Shown piece after piece: positions 62,989 through 64,000 of a stretch of 64,000 nt of DNA (positions are counted from its first letter, which is position 1; each line of letters begins with the position of its first letter). The notes under the pieces were generated by a model, which did no database searches, was not told the origin of the DNA, and saw nothing but the letters and a program-made list of their open reading frames with translations. Position numbers and translations under genes: made by a program. Source of the DNA: an uncultured Halobacteriovorax sp. (GTDB lineage: Bacteria; Bdellovibrionota; Bacteriovoracia; Bacteriovoracales; Bacteriovoracaceae); NCBI GenBank assembly GCA_913061265.1, contig CAJXVS010000001.1, positions 186,001 to 250,000 on the forward strand, read 5' to 3'.

Positions 62989-64000
62989 ATGCAAGACTCA
63001 AAGATATATAAGAAGGTTCTAGAACTCCATAACAAGTATGAAGATTGGGTTGGTCCCTTTTTCTTTCTCTTCGGATTCCTCTTTGATGTTCTAACCTTAG
63101 GACGAATTGACGATCCTCTTAATATAATCTCTCAGGGGATCTATCTTATAATCCTTTATAGTTTTCTCTACTTTGAATTCACGGGGACACCTGAACATAA
63201 AAAAATAGAGAAGCTCTTTAAGTTTAAAGATGAGATCTTTCACTTCTTGTTAGGGGCGCTCCTTTCGGCCTTTACTCTCTTTTATTTTAAATCAGCAAGC
63301 CTCTCAGCTTCCTTTGTCTTTATGCTGACCATCTTTATCTTATTGGTCATCAATGAATTACAGATCTTTCAAAAGCTTGGTCTCTTAATTAAGTCGACTC
63401 TCCTCTTCTTATGCCTAGTAACTTACTTTCTTTATATTATTCCCTTGATCATTGGAAAGGTTGGCTTCTTTCCTTTTATTTTTAGCCTAATCACTCCTGT
63501 TTTAATCCTCTTTGCCTTCGCCTCTTTTTTAAGAAAGAAAGGCTGTGATCAAAAAAGAATCGAAAAAGGAATGGTCTATCCCTCGTTGGGACTCGTGGCT
63601 CTTTTTATCGTTTTCTATCTCTTTAAACTCATCCCCCCGATTCCCCTCTCGGCTCAGCATCTTGGGATCTATCATAATATTGAAAAAGATTTTCCTCACT
63701 ACAGACTCTCCCATGAAAAACCGCGTTGGAAGTTTTGGGAAACAGGGGACGAACATTTTAGGGCCATGCCTGAAGATAAGATCTTTGTCTTCACTAGGAT
63801 CTTTGCCCCAGGGGGCTTTGAAGATAAGATCGTTCTTCACTTTCTAAAAGAGACTAAAGACGGTTATAAGACTTCAGATAAGATCCCTCTCAATATCACT
63901 GGTGGTCGCGGCGAAGGCTTTCGCGGCTTTGCCTATAAATCAAATTACACTCCTGGAAGCTGGCGGGTACAGGTTGAAACTAAAGATGAACTTGAGATTG
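62989..64000 (+). CDS. DUF2914 membrane protein, 3' end cut by the window
   Basis: The frame starts ATG 62989 and runs off the right edge with 337 codons visible. After about 20 polar residues come some six to seven hydrophobic segments (about 20-225) in a polytopic N-terminal half. A soluble domain follows with FVFTRIFAPGGFEDKIVLHF near 264 and GGRGEGFRGFAYKS, then PGSWRVQVETKDE near 322, which matches the DUF2914 pattern (G-x-R-G-x-R, P-G-x-W-x-V). The function of DUF2914 is unknown. There is no clear ribosome binding site. It is co-directional with the 62572 gene. Confidence 0.8.
   Translation, partial: MQDSKIYKKVLELHNKYEDWVGPFFFLFGFLFDVLTLGRIDDPLNIISQGIYLIILYSFLYFEFTGTPEHKKIEKLFKFKDEIFHFLLGALLSAFTLFYFKSASLSASFVFMLTIFILLVINELQIFQKLGLLIKSTLLFLCLVTYFLYIIPLIIGKVGFFPFIFSLITPVLILFAFASFLRKKGCDQKRIEKGMVYPSLGLVALFIVFYLFKLIPPIPLSAQHLGIYHNIEKDFPHYRLSHEKPRWKFWETGDEHFRAMPEDKIFVFTRIFAPGGFEDKIVLHFLKETKDGYKTSDKIPLNITGGRGEGFRGFAYKSNYTPGSWRVQVETKDELEI

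Noticed and set aside
63529-63840. Overlapping frames on both strands inside the DUF2914 gene
   Set aside because: The in-frame membrane gene from 62989 runs through this region and carries the recognisable C-terminal motif.
1-64000. tRNA, rRNA, CRISPR array, prophage or insertion sequence
   Set aside because: I found no cloverleaf-like, repeat-spacer, integrase or transposase signals by eye; covariance or HMM scans were not possible.

Overview
The window reads as about 64 kb of chromosome from a low-GC predatory-lineage bacterium, most probably a member of the Bdellovibrionota, class Bacteriovoracia (Bacteriovorax or Halobacteriovorax-like). This placement is inference. It rests on the type B succinate dehydrogenase, a CarD-family regulator, many secreted or lipoprotein genes without clear families, very tight gene packing and AT-rich codon use. 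I saw no rRNA, tRNA, CRISPR array, phage or insertion sequence. One short element with 29-base inverted ends (51731-51983) is the only plausible mobile remnant.

Layout. (1) 325-15771 is an envelope or exopolysaccharide locus of the Wzx/Wzy type: initiating sugar transferase, GH123-like secreted protein, NodB-type deacetylase, Wza-like export lipoprotein, three GT4 and one GT2 glycosyltransferases, Wzx flippase, Wzy/ligase-type polymerase, Wzz-like copolymerase and a short BY-kinase-like ATPase. (2) 15916-23220 holds secreted proteins, including two tandem TolC-like proteins that each carry an extra C-terminal domain resembling YEATS. (3) 23297-29696 is housekeeping: uvrB, lysA, an S41-like lipoprotein, cysS and a carD-family gene. 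(4) 30445-42142 is the most unusual part: a VTC (polyphosphate-polymerase-like) protein, a TolC-like protein, an HlyD-type adaptor fused to a beta-propeller and a DUF4956 membrane protein in one operon, next to a divergent pair of about 1150-residue secreted paralogues with kinase-like motifs. (5) 42194-49112 holds ndk, sucD, sucC, a metallo-beta-lactamase-fold protein, a GYF_2 membrane protein and a BtpA/PfkB pair. (6) 49366-56494 is a run of small and secreted proteins: YceI-like, QueD-like, papain-like, esterase, Tim44-like, coiled-coil, and a lytic-transglycosylase-like lipoprotein that lacks its catalytic Glu. (7) 56570-64000 holds a LysR regulator, sdhCAB, a SprT-DUF2786 protein, a thioesterase and a DUF2914 membrane protein cut by the window end.

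How the genes fit together. sucCD and sdhCAB are consecutive TCA-cycle steps, but lie about 13 kb apart on opposite strands. The polysaccharide genes are split into several blocks of alternating orientation, yet together form an almost complete lipid-linked repeat-unit pathway with export. The VTC/DUF4956/HlyD/TolC operon could make an anionic polymer in the cytoplasm and pass it through the envelope; this is a hypothesis. Convergent genes often overlap or abut at their 3' ends, and several start codons lie 6-7 bases after a -10-like hexamer, which suggests leaderless transcripts.
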